A stretch of 64,000 nucleotides of DNA, taken from positions 868,001-932,000 of the forward strand of contig NZ_CP032279.1 in NCBI RefSeq assembly GCF_001696615.3. Reading direction: 5' to 3'. This stretch comes from Acinetobacter sp. WCHAc010034. Lineage in GTDB: Bacteria; Pseudomonadota; Gammaproteobacteria; Pseudomonadales; Moraxellaceae. Below are positions 25,909 to 36,000 of the stretch, piece by piece; the first letter of the stretch is position 1, and the number at the start of each line of letters is the position of its first letter. The notes beneath the pieces were generated by a model. The model was not told where the DNA came from. It did no database searches and saw nothing but the letters and a program-made list of their open reading frames with translations. Both the position numbers and the translations under genes were made by a program.

Positions 25909-26003
25909 CTAGAGAAAATTGCTACGGGAGAAAAAACACTTCGAGGTAATTAACCGCCACAATATAATCTACTATGTTGAAGGTATATTAAATTGGCGGA
26001 TTA

Positions 26004-26426
26004 TTACTTGAATCCTTCCAGCTCTTGTGCCCGAGATGCTGTCGCCGACATGAAGCAGTCATGACTGCTGAGTGCTGCTAATGTTCCCCCATCAGGGTCA
26101 GCATAGAAATTGCAATTTACATCGCGATACTTAATCCATACACGCTGAACCTCCTGCAGCTGCTTCTTGCGTGCGGGGGTAAGCGAGGCCATGACATCTT
26201 TATAAGCCTTATTGAGACGTACATCCTGACGTTTTGTCTCTACTCCAATGCAGTCAAGCATCTCTGCCGTTACACCATTTGACCTATCGATACAGATCGA
26301 AAACTGCTGAGTTAGCCCAACATCATTAGCAGACGCTGTCTGGGAAATACAGCCCATCATTAGACCCAACACGAATAATTTATTTGAAATCACAACACAC
26401 CTGCTTTTTCTTAAAAGGCCATTCAT
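26004..26426 (-). CDS. LprI/DUF1311-family secreted protein
   Basis: The 140 residues have a signal peptide (about residues 15-33) and the LprI/DUF1311 pattern of paired cysteines with LNKAYKDVMASL and the WIKYRDVNCNF motif. Family members include lysozyme inhibitors, but most are uncharacterised. It is monocistronic on the minus strand between the IS481 fossil and the YcaQ-like gene. A possible lipobox (LMMGC) is weak. Confidence 0.85.
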   Translation of the reverse strand: MNGLLRKSRCVVISNKLFVLGLMMGCISQTASANDVGLTQQFSICIDRSNGVTAEMLDCIGVETKRQDVRLNKAYKDVMASLTPARKKQLQEVQRVWIKYRDVNCNFYADPDGGTLAALSSHDCFMSATASRAQELEGFK

Positions 26427-26633
26427 AATGGCAAGACCAATACAGCATCAATGGCAGACCATGCAAAACTTAGCCGTTATTGCAATTGCTGAAAATAAAA
26501 GGCCCCTATCTTAGGCTGCTAAAACTTATCACTTTTAGTTGCTGGGCTGAATAAATTTACAGAATCAGCTTAATCCCATGCCCAAGCTGTATCTAAAAAA
26601 TACGGATGGAAAACTCCTAACCTCTAAAAAGAT

Positions 26634-27776
26634 TTATGCAGCCAAGCCCTCAAAATACAAGCACTGATTAAATTCGGCAAATCTTTGCAGCTCTATGTTT
26701 AATTCTAAGAGAAACAAATTTTTGTCCTGTATTTTGCTATCGTCCAGATGTAAATTTAAGACAGCCAATCTTTTCTCAGCGCGATAAGCTTTACAATCTA
26801 TCCGCCCAACGAGCCCGCCCCGATACAATATAGGTAAACAAAAATAACCATATACTCTTTTAGATGCTGGAACATAGCATTCCATTCGATAGTCAAATTC
26901 AAATAAAGTATTCAAACGATCGCGATGAATAACAAGATTGTCAAATGGTGAAAGTATCTTCAAATTAGTCTGATACTTTAATTCCCGCTCCAGATTCGCC
27001 ATATCAATATAAACCGCCTGGCCATCCGGCATTTTTAGCGCTTCTATCATCCCTGCGGACAGCCGCTCATTCAATATGTTACGCATAGCTTCACGTAAAT
27101 CTTTTCCTCCCTTTAAATGCAATAGCTGTTTCCATGTAAATACCCCATGCGCCCTGAGCGTAGCGTCAAACAAATAGAGAGCATATTCCTGAAGTGTTGG
27201 TGTGCTTAAATCGATATTTTCAGGCAAGCAGCGTTCCGTCAGATCATAGACCTTTTCCATGCCATGACGTTCACACACCATCAAATCTCCCTGCATGAAT
27301 AACTGTTCAAACGCCCGGCGGTTTGGTCCAGAATTCCACCAGTTTCTCTGATTTTCATTATTCACTTTATCAAGATCACGGAGCCGAATTTTTCCTTCAG
27401 CATTAATACGAGCCAAAATTTCATGCATTAAGTGCTTATCACCTCTGTTAAAATAGCGGTTTTCACCATTTCGTACAGATGCCATAAATGGAATTGTATA
27501 ACGGTAATCCCGCATTGGAAGGTAAGAGGCAGCGTGATGCCAATGCTCAAAAATTTGTTTTTCCCGAATCAGTGTATTCAGATAAATTAAATCATAATCA
27601 GGCACACGGCTCCACAGAATATGATGATGGGCCCGCTCAACTACAGATATCGTATCAATTTGCACATAGCCAAGATGCTCAATAACCTGCAATGTTCCAG
27701 ATATACCTTTTCCATATAGTCCCGGTGCTCCCAAACCCTGTCGAAATAAAGTTAAATTTTTCAATAATTTAATCAT
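26634..27776 (-). CDS. YcaQ/AlkX-like winged-helix DNA glycosylase
   Basis: The 380-residue protein belongs to the HTH_42 family, whose member YcaQ unhooks interstrand crosslinks and excises alkylated bases. The catalytic QxD motif is present as Q39-I40-D41 in YVQIDTISVVERAHHH. Winged-helix repeats fill the rest. It is monocistronic, lying close to the umuDAb/ddrR SOS locus. Related proteins differ in substrate, so the exact lesion is not known. Confidence 0.85.
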   Translation of the reverse strand: MIKLLKNLTLFRQGLGAPGLYGKGISGTLQVIEHLGYVQIDTISVVERAHHHILWSRVPDYDLIYLNTLIREKQIFEHWHHAASYLPMRDYRYTIPFMASVRNGENRYFNRGDKHLMHEILARINAEGKIRLRDLDKVNNENQRNWWNSGPNRRAFEQLFMQGDLMVCERHGMEKVYDLTERCLPENIDLSTPTLQEYALYLFDATLRAHGVFTWKQLLHLKGGKDLREAMRNILNERLSAGMIEALKMPDGQAVYIDMANLERELKYQTNLKILSPFDNLVIHRDRLNTLFEFDYRMECYVPASKRVYGYFCLPILYRGGLVGRIDCKAYRAEKRLAVLNLHLDDSKIQDKNLFLLELNIELQRFAEFNQCLYFEGLAA

Positions 27777-27865
27777 AATAGTTTATATTTTTATGGCATT
27801 GTTAATTAATATCTAAGGAAAATTACGGTTACGCTTCAAACTCTAAATCCTCTTTGCATACTCCT

Positions 27866-28477
27866 CTAGCGCATTCTTTTAAGGTTATAGGTCACCACTC
27901 CCCATATTTCAAACTCCTGCCCTTCTTCAATATAGATATTTTTAAACTCAGGATTCTCAGCCTTCAGCCATATTTTTGCAGGATGAAACTTTTGTTCAAG
28001 AATTAGCCGTTTTACCGTAAAGTCATTGTCGATACGAGCAATTACAATATCTCCTGATTTCGCGGTCAGGCTCCGGTCAACAATCAAAGGATCATCAATA
28101 TCAATGCCGGCATTCAGCATGGAAAGTGAGTTTGCTTTAACAATAAACGTACTATTTTGATTCCGAATCAGGAACTCATTGAGATCCAAAGACTCCTCCA
28201 CATCAGTTTGCACCGGGGCTGGGCATCCTGCAGCAACTCGTTCCGCAGCGAGCGGAATTTGATATACCTTATCATTCGCCGGTTTCACTGTATGAGCTCT
28301 TAGGACTGGACTTAAATCATCTAAAGCCGAGGTGTTGAAATTTTTCAGCAGCCATTGCTTGATAAACTCAGCCTGTGATTCAGGCACCCGAATAACTTTA
28401 GTCGGTTCATTAAACTGAGCTTTTCGCCCGGAATTTGCTCTGGCGCCGCCATGCTCAAGTTTAGTTTTCTTATTCAT
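27866..28477 (-). CDS. umuDAb: UmuDAb-type SOS regulator (LexA/UmuD-like S24 peptidase)
   Basis: The 203 residues match UmuDAb, the Acinetobacter regulator that replaces LexA for part of the SOS response. It has a basic N-terminal DNA-binding region, self-cleavage site Ala83-Gly84, and catalytic Ser119 (NSLSM) and Lys156 (FTVKR). RecA-stimulated autocleavage relieves repression. It is divergent from ddrR with a palindrome between. No umuC follows. Confidence 0.9.
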   Translation of the reverse strand: MNKKTKLEHGGARANSGRKAQFNEPTKVIRVPESQAEFIKQWLLKNFNTSALDDLSPVLRAHTVKPANDKVYQIPLAAERVAAGCPAPVQTDVEESLDLNEFLIRNQNSTFIVKANSLSMLNAGIDIDDPLIVDRSLTAKSGDIVIARIDNDFTVKRLILEQKFHPAKIWLKAENPEFKNIYIEEGQEFEIWGVVTYNLKRMR

Positions 28478-28522
28478 TGTGCACTCTTCTTAGATTTAAA
28501 ATTTCTTTAAAAATAATATATC

Positions 28523-28543
28523 TTGAAAAAGTTACACATTCAA
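28523..28543. promoter_or_regulatory. UmuDAb/DdrR SOS operator
   Basis: An inverted repeat TTGAA (28523-28527) and TTCAA (28539-28543), spaced by 11 bases, lies between umuDAb and ddrR. The layout agrees with the UmuDAb-bound palindrome described for this divergent promoter in Acinetobacter. Confidence 0.7.
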
Positions 28544-28625
28544 GTTGACGGATAGCAATTTTTGCATAACAATGATTTTAATCAGATCAAATTATCTACA
28601 AAACAACCTGATGGAAAATTCAAAT

Positions 28626-28877
28626 ATGAAAAATCAACGTGATGCAATTTTAGGTTATGCACAAGAACTACATACCTACTATATTCAGTTTATTGAGAAT
28701 AATACCGTCTTGGACAATCGTTATGGTCTTGCCTGCCAAGACATCAGTGATGATCAGGCAGAAAATATAATGACGACTTTGATTCTTAAAAAGTCTTTCT
28801 GGATTAATGGCTCCAACCTTCAGGATATTGTTAAAGGCTTAAAGCCTTTAACAGCAGGATTCAGTCATATCAGTTAA
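28626..28877 (+). CDS. ddrR: DdrR, DNA-damage-inducible UmuDAb corepressor
   Basis: The 83-residue protein matches DdrR, the Acinetobacter-specific partner that helps UmuDAb repress error-prone polymerase genes. It is small and acidic, with no DNA-binding motif of its own. ATG 28626 gives the family length. The frame is open to 28545 but the added 27 residues are not DdrR-like. It is divergent from umuDAb and shares its operator. Confidence 0.85.
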   Translation: MKNQRDAILGYAQELHTYYIQFIENNTVLDNRYGLACQDISDDQAENIMTTLILKKSFWINGSNLQDIVKGLKPLTAGFSHIS

Positions 28878-28942
28878 ACAGGTATTCTTTTATTTTTAAA
28901 GACACAATAAATTTGCTTGGACCTGTGCCAGATTCAGATTGA

Positions 28943-29273
28943 CTCGCTACTTTGAAGGCTTATCGCTCTCATGAAATATTTGGCGCAACTTGGCCAGAAA
29001 TTAATTTTAAAGCAAAAATTTGGATTGTTCCCAGAGAACGTATGCGTATGAAAAATAAAAAGAGCATCGTTTCCCATTGTCAAATGAAGCCATTGATTCA
29101 TTAGAATCCATTCAAAGTAAGCTCAATTCCAAGGTTTTATTTTTCCTGCACATCGAAATGGCAATATGCTGTCTGATATATCTTTAACGACTTTAATCAA
29201 CTACATGCATAGGCAGAAACTGGAAACAAATGATTTTGCCCCTATTGACCCAAAAACAAGACTTGGGATATAA
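28943..29273 (+). pseudogene. Tyrosine-recombinase (integrase) C-terminal remnant
   Basis: The translation shows an integrase-like catalytic stretch (RSHEIFGATWPEI then KIWIVPRERMRMKNK), a +1/-1 break near 29052 with continuation as a RFPLS-type motif, and a closing segment (INYMHRQKLE...APIDPKTRLGI) to TAA 29271-29273. The N-terminus is missing. It marks an old integration site beside ddrR. No attachment repeat was found. Confidence 0.6.
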
Positions 29274-29294
29274 CAGCACAACATAAAAAAATCA

Positions 29295-30653
29295 TTAAAT
29301 TTCCCCTTTTGAAAATTCAACTCTTACAATTAATCCTCCGGCCACATTGTTTCGGTACACTTTAATATTGGCTTGATGTGAATCAACGATTTGTTTAACA
29401 ATTGATAAACCCAAACCACTACCAACTACAGTACTGGCTTGATTTATCCGATAAAAACGATGAAATATCAATGGTATTTGTGCTTCATCCAAACCAATAC
29501 CATTATCCTCAACTTGTAAAAAACTGCTATTTCCAACAACCCCACAACTGACTTTGATTATCGATGCATGATTTGGGCTACGGTAGATAATGGCATTTTC
29601 CAGTATATTTCTCAGCATAATTTCCAGCTGATCTGGTTGGGCCCAAACCGGTGCTGAAGCCAGTTGCAACTGCAAATCTATACCCGCTTGACGGAACTGA
29701 AAATCCATCATCGCAACTATACTGTTAATAATATTAGCTAGATCAAAATTGCTTTTGGTCTGTGCCGCATTTGGTTCGAGTCTTGCTAAGGTGAGTAACT
29801 GAGTAATCATCCTTGAGGCTTTATCAACACCTGTAATAATATCCTCTGCAGCCTCTCTTGACTCCTCCGCAGAACGCGCGCTTTGCAATACTTGGGCATG
29901 CAGACGTATAGCAGCCAAAGGAGTCCGTAACTCATGTGCAGCATTAGAGGTAAAGCGTTTTTCACGCTGCATGCTTTCCGTTATTTCACGAAGTAACGTA
30001 TTTAACGAGCTTACCAGCGGCTCAATCTCTTTAGGCACCACCGGATTGATCGGGTTTAAGTGCTCAATTGATTGTTTTTCCAGATTTTGACTGATGCTAT
30101 ATACTGCAGACAAGTGATTGCGAATGGTGCGAATAATCAGCCACGACAATAATGGTAAAAATACTGCTGAAACCAATATCAAAAATAACAACATGTCTTT
30201 TTGGATATCTTGCCGAATCGTCCAAACCTGTGCGATTTGCACCTGTATGGTATGCGTACTGTCCCAGACCGAATAACTGCGGTAGGTTTTATTGTGCATC
30301 TTGATCCAGCCAAAACTGGCTTGCTGAACAAAAGGCTGAGTTTCAACCCCCACCGAACGATAAATCAATTGGCCATCACGATGCCAAATTTGAAATATAA
30401 TCTGATCATAATGCTCACCTTGGATTTTTTCGATGACCGTATGTTCAGGCACTCTCCCATCGAGGGTACTTAAGGTCGTAGACAACAAAGCATGGGCAGT
30501 TTCAGCCAAAGATTTATCAAAGATATTATTAGCTGTTCTTTGCATTCCCCAATAGATACTGCCCAAGCTGCCGAGCCAAACACTGGTAGTAATCACCAGT
30601 AAAATCATAGATAAGCGCTGAGTCAGTGAATAACTTCGAATCGGATCAGCCAT
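29295..30653 (-). CDS. Sensor histidine kinase of the metal-efflux locus (QseC-like)
   Basis: The 452-residue kinase has two membrane helices (about 15-35 and 155-175), a periplasmic sensor of about 120 residues, HAMP, HisKA (SNAAHELRTPL) and HATPase motifs (NILENAIIY, VEDNGIGLD, GSGLGLSIV). It overlaps the response-regulator stop by one base. It probably senses the metal exported by the RND pump, by inference from position. Confidence 0.9.
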   Translation of the reverse strand: MADPIRSYSLTQRLSMILLVITTSVWLGSLGSIYWGMQRTANNIFDKSLAETAHALLSTTLSTLDGRVPEHTVIEKIQGEHYDQIIFQIWHRDGQLIYRSVGVETQPFVQQASFGWIKMHNKTYRSYSVWDSTHTIQVQIAQVWTIRQDIQKDMLLFLILVSAVFLPLLSWLIIRTIRNHLSAVYSISQNLEKQSIEHLNPINPVVPKEIEPLVSSLNTLLREITESMQREKRFTSNAAHELRTPLAAIRLHAQVLQSARSAEESREAAEDIITGVDKASRMITQLLTLARLEPNAAQTKSNFDLANIINSIVAMMDFQFRQAGIDLQLQLASAPVWAQPDQLEIMLRNILENAIIYRSPNHASIIKVSCGVVGNSSFLQVEDNGIGLDEAQIPLIFHRFYRINQASTVVGSGLGLSIVKQIVDSHQANIKVYRNNVAGGLIVRVEFSKGEI

Positions 30654-31315
30654 TAATGCTGCTCATCCATGACATATCCAAAGCCTTGTACTGTGCGTAC
30701 GATATTTTTACCCAGCTTACGGCGCAAATTATGGATATATACTTGCACCACATTACTGCTAATATCAGCATCATAAGTATAAAATGAGTTTTCTATATTT
30801 TCACGTGAGATCACACGGCCACGGTTTAAGGTAAGCAACTCCAACAAGTGAAATTCTTTATGGGTCAACTCAACTTCAACCTGATCTAACAGCACTCGTT
30901 TACTGGCCTTGTTAATACTAATATTGCCAATTAAAATCAAATCACTGACTTCACCTGAAATACGGCGAAGTACTGCATGGATCCGCGCCACGACCTCATG
31001 CAGATCATAAGGTTTAACCACAAAATCATCTGCACCCGCTTCTAAGCCAGCGATACGGTCTTCGATTTGGTCTTGGGCGGTAAGGATAATGATTCCAGCT
31101 TTATTTCTTTTTCGGCGCAGCGATTTTAAAATTTCAATCCCGTTACGGTCAGGCAAGCCTAAGTCAAGTAAGATAAAGTGGTAATGATAACTTCCTAAAA
31201 AATGATATGCATGCTCTGCCGTACCAGCTATATCCACCACAAAACCGGCTTGATCTAAACCGCGTGCAGTAGCTTTAGCCAATAAGGCATCATCTTCAAC
31301 CAATAAAACCCTCAT
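30653..31315 (-). CDS. OmpR-family response regulator of the metal-efflux locus (QseB-like)
   Basis: The 220 residues form a receiver (Asp51 in LLDLGLPD, Lys101 in VVKPYDL) and a winged-helix domain (EFHLLELL, VQVYIHNLRRKLG). Its kinase follows with overlapping codons. It lies 70 bases downstream of the outer-membrane gene on the same strand, so it may share the efflux transcript or have its own promoter. Confidence 0.9.
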   Translation of the reverse strand: MRVLLVEDDALLAKATARGLDQAGFVVDIAGTAEHAYHFLGSYHYHFILLDLGLPDRNGIEILKSLRRKRNKAGIIILTAQDQIEDRIAGLEAGADDFVVKPYDLHEVVARIHAVLRRISGEVSDLILIGNISINKASKRVLLDQVEVELTHKEFHLLELLTLNRGRVISRENIENSFYTYDADISSNVVQVYIHNLRRKLGKNIVRTVQGFGYVMDEQH

Positions 31316-31385
31316 ACCTGACCTCTTCTCTCTCTAGCTAAGCAATTTGCACGATACTTGATGATCAATATACTTCTCTCTCAGT

Positions 31386-32699
31386 TTAAAATTTAACCTC
31401 ATGATCATCATGAAAAGGCCACAATTGATGTGAATTGAGCAAGAGCATGCTGAGGCTCTCAGCATAATCAACTTTGCTCTGATCGACTCGGCTGCGTGCT
31501 TCAATCAACTGCTGTGAATGCAATAAAAGTTCATTTAAACTTAACTCACCCAGTTTATAGGCTTTTTGCATCAGAGAATGCTGTTGCTGCAACTGTGCCA
31601 AGTTTTGCTGCGCCTTAGTACTCCTCACAGTTGCAGACTCCATTTGAGTAGACCAATATTGTGCTTCTTGGCGCAAACGATTTTCCACGCGTATTATCTC
31701 TATATCAGCTTTATGTGCCTCTGCTGCTGCCATTCCCGAGGCTATACGCACATGCCGGCCAGCAAATGGTATTGAAACGGTTATCCCTATTAGGTTTTCA
31801 GCGCCAGATTGCTCTCTACTATAGCCCAAGCCAATAGTTGGATCAGGAAGCTTATTGAGCTGCTCTCTTTTCAATAAAATATGCTGCTGTTTAGCCTGCA
31901 TCCGCACTAGCTCCAACTCATGATTCGTTGACAATATTTGCTGTACCCACTCAGCTTGGCTATATTGCAACTGGCTAAGCTGTATAATATCGGCGCTCCA
32001 CTGGTCAGGAATCTTGCCTTGATAATCACGGGCCAATAATTGCTGAGCTTGATAATAGGCAGCCTTAGCTTGCACATATTTCTCTTCAACCTGCCGATAT
32101 TCGTTGCTCAACAACATCAACTCCAGTCGCGGTGCGTCTCCGGCACGAATACGCTGTTCAGTCGTCTGCATATATTTCTGAATTTGAACCAACTGCTCCT
32201 GCAGCCGTGTCAGCTGCAAAGTACAACGCATATAAGCAAACCAATTGTTCAACAAGCCTTGGGCTACTTCATGTTTGGCATCTTCATATTTTAACTCGGC
32301 AATACTTAGACCACGCTGGGCCAGATCCTGATCAAGCCTATACTTATTGGGCAACCGAATTTGTTTTTCTATGCCAAAACTGGGTTCATAGCTGTTGGAC
32401 TGCTGCTGATCTGGCTGTGCATCCGTCTTACGCAATTGCATCCCTGCTGTGGCTGTCCATGGATGCTGTCCCAATTTCAGCCCCTGTCCGGCAAAGCCAG
32501 CAAAATTTTGATCAGAAGCTGCTGCGCGCACACTAGGATGCTGTGCCAGACTCTGTTTTACTGCATCGAATGGCGGCAGCACCATATCTAGATGCGACTC
32601 GGCTGATACAGTTGAAGCCATAACAAAACAGCAGCCTAGTCCAAGTAAACGTAAAGCCTTGCTGAGCAAGGCCGGTTGAGTATTGATATCTAATTTCAT
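31386..32699 (-). CDS. CzcC-like outer-membrane efflux channel
   Basis: The 437-residue TolC-superfamily protein has a signal peptide (about residues 1-33, ending VSAES) and two OEP repeats with long periplasmic helices. With the adaptor and the RND pump it would form a tripartite metal exporter. Its start overlaps the preceding DUF3240 stop by one base. Confidence 0.88.
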   Translation of the reverse strand: MKLDINTQPALLSKALRLLGLGCCFVMASTVSAESHLDMVLPPFDAVKQSLAQHPSVRAAASDQNFAGFAGQGLKLGQHPWTATAGMQLRKTDAQPDQQQSNSYEPSFGIEKQIRLPNKYRLDQDLAQRGLSIAELKYEDAKHEVAQGLLNNWFAYMRCTLQLTRLQEQLVQIQKYMQTTEQRIRAGDAPRLELMLLSNEYRQVEEKYVQAKAAYYQAQQLLARDYQGKIPDQWSADIIQLSQLQYSQAEWVQQILSTNHELELVRMQAKQQHILLKREQLNKLPDPTIGLGYSREQSGAENLIGITVSIPFAGRHVRIASGMAAAEAHKADIEIIRVENRLRQEAQYWSTQMESATVRSTKAQQNLAQLQQQHSLMQKAYKLGELSLNELLLHSQQLIEARSRVDQSKVDYAESLSMLLLNSHQLWPFHDDHEVKF

Positions 32700-33022
32700 C
32701 AGTCAGATGCTCCTTGACCAACATAGCCAAAGGTAATAGTTGGTAAAACCCAATATAAACAATCATTTGATTTAAATTTTTGATTAATATGCGCCAAGAT
32801 CAGTGACACTGAGGCTTCCGGTACAATCAGCAAGATCATATTACGTTCCGTCGCACCACGAATTTTTTCTTGAATATTGCGATAATGCTGACGGCTGCCA
32901 AAGCCTCGTGCTGGCACACAGGTACAACCTGTAACCAACTCCGGAATTAGCCATAAATGGCTCATCAATTCTTCAGCAATATCAATCGATACATTAATAG
33001 AGAGTTGGCACATTTCAGACAT
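32699..33022 (-). CDS. DUF3240 family small protein (PII/CutA-like)
   Basis: The 107-residue protein belongs to DUF3240, whose fold resembles PII/CutA ferredoxin-like trimers. It carries Cys-rich and His/Gly segments (a CTCVPARG stretch near residue 34 and a GSRQHYRNIQE stretch) that could bind metal. It overlaps the pump gene by eight bases, so its production is coupled to pump production. A regulatory or metal-buffering role is inferred. Confidence 0.8.
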   Translation of the reverse strand: MSEMCQLSINVSIDIAEELMSHLWLIPELVTGCTCVPARGFGSRQHYRNIQEKIRGATERNMILLIVPEASVSLILAHINQKFKSNDCLYWVLPTITFGYVGQGASD

Positions 33023-36000
33023 GATGATCTCGCGCTAAACCAAACTGTTTAAAAAGGTTGGGAAGTAAAATCAGGGTCAGCATGGTGCAAGAAATCAGCC
33101 CCCCAATCACCACAATAGCCAATGGGCGCTGGATCTCAGCTCCGGGGCCTGTAGTAAATAACAATGGAATCAAACCTAAGGCTGCAATACTGGCAGTCAT
33201 CATTACTGGGCGCAAACGACGCATGGCGCCTTCACGGACCACGGCTTCAATCGCAACGCCACGGGAAATTAACTGATTAAAATAACCAATCATCACCAAG
33301 CCATTAAGCACGGCAATTCCCATCAGTGCGATAAATCCTACCGAAGCAGGCACAGATAAATACTCGCCGGTCATAGCTAAAGCCAGCACCCCGCCAATCA
33401 AGGCAAACGGAATATTGACAAAGACCAAGACCGCTTGGCGCACAGAACCCAAGGTAGTGAACAGTAAAAAGAAAATTATGGTTAATGCGGCTGGCACCAC
33501 CAACATCAAGCGAGCGGCTGCACGCTGCTGGTTCTCAAACTGACCACCCCATTTCAATGAATAACCTGGGGGTAACTTAACCCTTTCAGTAACCAACTGT
33601 TTGGCTTCATCAACAAAACCAACCAAGTCTCGATCACGAACATTCGCACGTACCACTGACATTCGTGAAGCATTTTCCCGATCAATTTTTACCACACCTT
33701 CAGTCTTGACCATTTCGGCCAAAGATGACAGCGGTACTGCAGCTACATTTTCAATAGGTAACGCTATATTGGACAATTCAAAACTCGACTGTCCCAACTG
33801 GGGATCGCCTTTCATCATCAATGGGACTGGACGGCCTTGCTCAATAATCGTCCCAATCTCTTTGCCTTCTATTAACATTTTGAGCTGGGCTTGAATACTC
33901 TGGCTATCCAGCTGATTGCGGACTGCCATATCACGGTGAATGCGTAATTCCTGGTATTGCACCCCCGAATTTTCCAGCGTCATTACATCTTCACTGCCTT
34001 CGATACTTTGCAATACTGACGCGATTTGTTTAGATAAATCATTAAGTTTATCTAAATCACTGCCAAAGATTTTGACCGCTAGATCCCCCCTCACCCCAGA
34101 CAGCATCTCCGAAGTTCTCATTTCAATCGGCTGGCTAAAAGTTAAATTCACCCCAGGAACATCAGCAAGCACATGACGAATTTTTTCTAAAATTTGTTCC
34201 TTGCTTTTCCCCTGCCACTGATCTTGCGGTTTAAGCACGATGAAACTGTCCGTTTCATTTAAGCCCATTGGATCCAGACCTAACTCATCCGAACCTGTAC
34301 GCGCTACGATCCGCGCCACTTCAGAAACCTGTTGTAAAATACGTTTTTGGATATCTAAATCCAATGCAATCGAGTTCTGCAAGCTAATCGAAGGGATTTT
34401 TTCCAGCTGTAAAATGGTATCCCCCTCATCCATAGTCGGCATAAATGACTTGCCAATGAATGGAAAAATCAGAGCCGCCACCAACAATAAACTGCCTGCC
34501 AAGACATAAACTTTTTTCGGATGAGCCAAACTAGCATCCAAAACTTTGCTATAGCCGGCTTCAAGCTTGGCCACCAAAAACGGTGTGTGATGCGCTTGTG
34601 ATTTGAGAAAAAAAGAACACAACACGGGAATCACTGTAAGTGAAAATATCAGTGAACTTGATAGAGCAAAAACGATAGTCAATGCCACTGGAGAGAAGAG
34701 CTTGCCTTCTAAACCCTCTAGAGTCATGAGAGGAATAAAAACCAGCATAATGATTATCATCCCTGCTGTTACCGGTACTGCAACTTCACAGACAGCACGA
34801 TAAATCACATTTAACGGGGGTAAAAATGAATGCTGCTCTGATTCATGTGCATCAGCTAATTGCATTTCTATATTTTCAACCACCACCACAGCAGCATCAA
34901 CCAGTAAACCAATAGCGATCGTCAAGCCGCCCAGTGACATTAAATTAGCGCTTAAACCAAACTGACGCATCATTAAAAAAGTGCTCAATGCAGACAGCGG
35001 TAAAACTGTTGCCACGACCAAAGCCGATCTGAGATTACCCAAAAATAGCAATAGTAAAATCAACACCAAAATAATGGCTTCAAACAGGGTTTTACTTACA
35101 GTACGAATGGCTCGATTTACCAATTCGCCGCGGTCATAGAATGGTTCTATCGTTGTACCCTGCGGTAAGGTTTTTTCTATTTCTTGCAAATGCTCACGCA
35201 CATGCTGCACCACTTGGCGGGCATTAGCACCTTTTAAAGTTAAAACAATACCTTGAACCGCTTCACCTTGACCATTTTCAGTTACAGCGCCATAGCGAGT
35301 AAGCGCACCAGTATGTACCTCAGCGATATCTTTAACTTGTATTAATGTTCCCTGATCATTGGAGACAATAATATCACCCAACTCTGCTAAGCTGCTGACA
35401 CGGCTATCACTGCGTATCAGCAGCGACTCACCATTTTCATTGAGCCGTCCAGCACCATCACTGGCATTGTTAAGTTCAATTGCCTGCTGCAGTTGAGTCA
35501 AAGATAGGCCGCGTGCGGCCAATGCTTCCAAATTTGGTGTAACTTCAAAAGTACGGACTAAACCACCCAACGCATTGACGTCCGCGACCCCTTCAATTTT
35601 CCGCAGCTGCGGACGAATCACCCGATCAAGCAGGGTGCGTTTTTCCATATCACTTAGTGGTCCATGAAGAGTGAACATAAATGACTCACCCAATGGTGTC
35701 GTCATCGGTGCAATCCCACCCGAGGCACTGCTTGGCAGTGCTGGCATTACCCCGCTTAAGCGTTCATTGACCTGTTGTCTGGCCCAATATGGATCAGTGC
35801 CTTCGGCAAAATCCAAAGTAATGATGGCAATAGCATATTTAGACTGCGAACGCAGTACAGTTTGATGGGGTATTCCTAACATGTCCTGTTCGATTGGCAT
35901 CACGATCCGGCTTTCCACTTCCTCTGGAGTCATGCCGGGTGATTTCATCACAATCTGAACCTGAGTACTTGATACATCCGGAAAAGCATCAATAGGCAGT

